DNA of 5,297 bases, from NCBI GenBank assembly GCA_002479215.1, contig DLME01000147.1, positions 1 through 5,297 of the forward strand, read 5' to 3'. Positions 4,981-5,297 of the stretch are shown piece after piece (the stretch's first letter is position 1; the number at the start of each line of letters is the position of its first letter). A program made the position numbers and the translations under genes. Under the pieces are notes generated by a model. That model made no database searches. It was not told the DNA's origin and saw only the letters and a list, made by a program, of their open reading frames with translations. The DNA is from Syntrophaceae bacterium UBA7544 (lineage in GTDB: Bacteria; Desulfobacterota; Syntrophia; Syntrophales; Smithellaceae).

Positions 4981-4986
4981 AATTAT

Positions 4987-5297
4987 ATGACTTTTCCAGG
5001 ACGCGATATGAGACAAGGGACTTTTACAGTTCCTTCAACAGTAAGCAGTACAGTAGGGGCATTGGTCAACGTTAATTGCGGTTTTTTGCCGACTAAAGTC
5101 GAGCTGATCGATATGACAGCTTTAACATCTATGTCTGGCGGTCCTCCATTAGCTAACCCAGGCGCCACTTATCTGACCTATAGAGCTGTTTGGCAGCAAG
5201 AATTTGCGTCGGCAACCACTCCTTTTACACTTGTAGAAGGAATATCCCCAAGCGCATTAACTTCTTCTGTACAGCCTATTTTAACCAATGGTATTTC
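4987..5297 (+). CDS. Putative virion structural protein, 3' partial
   Basis: The ORF is open to the window end (103 complete codons plus two bases). The start is fixed by AGGAGGT six bases upstream. The visible part is rich in Thr, Ser, Val and Ala with few charges, and contains VNVNCGFLPTKVELIDMT (27-44). Phage genes just after N4-gp56 capsid genes often encode proteins with a similar CGF-x-P-x-x-V-x-x-x-N-x-T stretch; I recall these as uncharacterised structural proteins, and this is family memory rather than a search. The beta-rich composition would suit a head decoration, head-fibre or tail-associated protein. No signal peptide or catalytic motif is visible. The tight spacing after the capsid gene and the strong SD imply an abundant virion component. 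Confidence 0.65.
   Translation, partial: MTFPGRDMRQGTFTVPSTVSSTVGALVNVNCGFLPTKVELIDMTALTSMSGGPPLANPGATYLTYRAVWQQEFASATTPFTLVEGISPSALTSSVQPILTNGI

Overview
The window is a piece of a tailed bacteriophage genome (class Caudoviricetes) or a prophage. The strongest evidence is a complete major capsid protein of the N4-gp56 family (4025-4975), directly preceded by a scaffold-like protein (3312-4010). Every gene I support lies on the + strand. They are packed tightly, with several ATGA stop/start overlaps. The DNA is AT-rich and many starts have a Shine-Dalgarno (SD) sequence, so the host is a bacterium that uses SD initiation. The presence of DUF551-like proteins and an SPFH protein would fit a Gram-negative host, but nothing here fixes the host. 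No terminase, portal, integrase or replication gene is visible.

Layout. (1) 1-850: the C-terminal 244 residues of an SPFH/Band 7 (prohibitin/stomatin-like) protein, followed at once by a 37-residue single-pass membrane peptide. (2) 852-2356: an accessory array of seven small genes: two Cys-rich putative zinc-binding proteins, a 54-residue protein with a 'GW' pattern, two small charged or hydrophilic proteins, and two DUF551-like proteins in tandem. Most overlap or abut, and several share near-identical short sequences at their starts, which suggests duplication or shuffling at gene junctions. (3) 2357-2460: an AT-rich gap with a weak promoter candidate. (4) 2461-3194: two overlapping genes of unknown function, one a probably disordered 95-residue protein and the other a folded 149-residue protein. 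Their position suggests the head module. (5) 3195-3311: a leader ahead of the scaffold gene, containing a compact GC-rich block that can fold as stems plus a pseudoknot ending just before the ribosome binding site. (6) 3312-5297: scaffold-like protein, major capsid protein, and the start of a probable structural protein that runs off the window.

The right part is a head-morphogenesis operon: the scaffold would template assembly of the capsid protein and then be lost, and the following gene probably encodes a minor or decorating virion protein. The left part is a set of non-virion accessory genes. The item most worth follow-up is the structured leader at 3226-3297, followed by the repeated junction sequences in the small-gene array.
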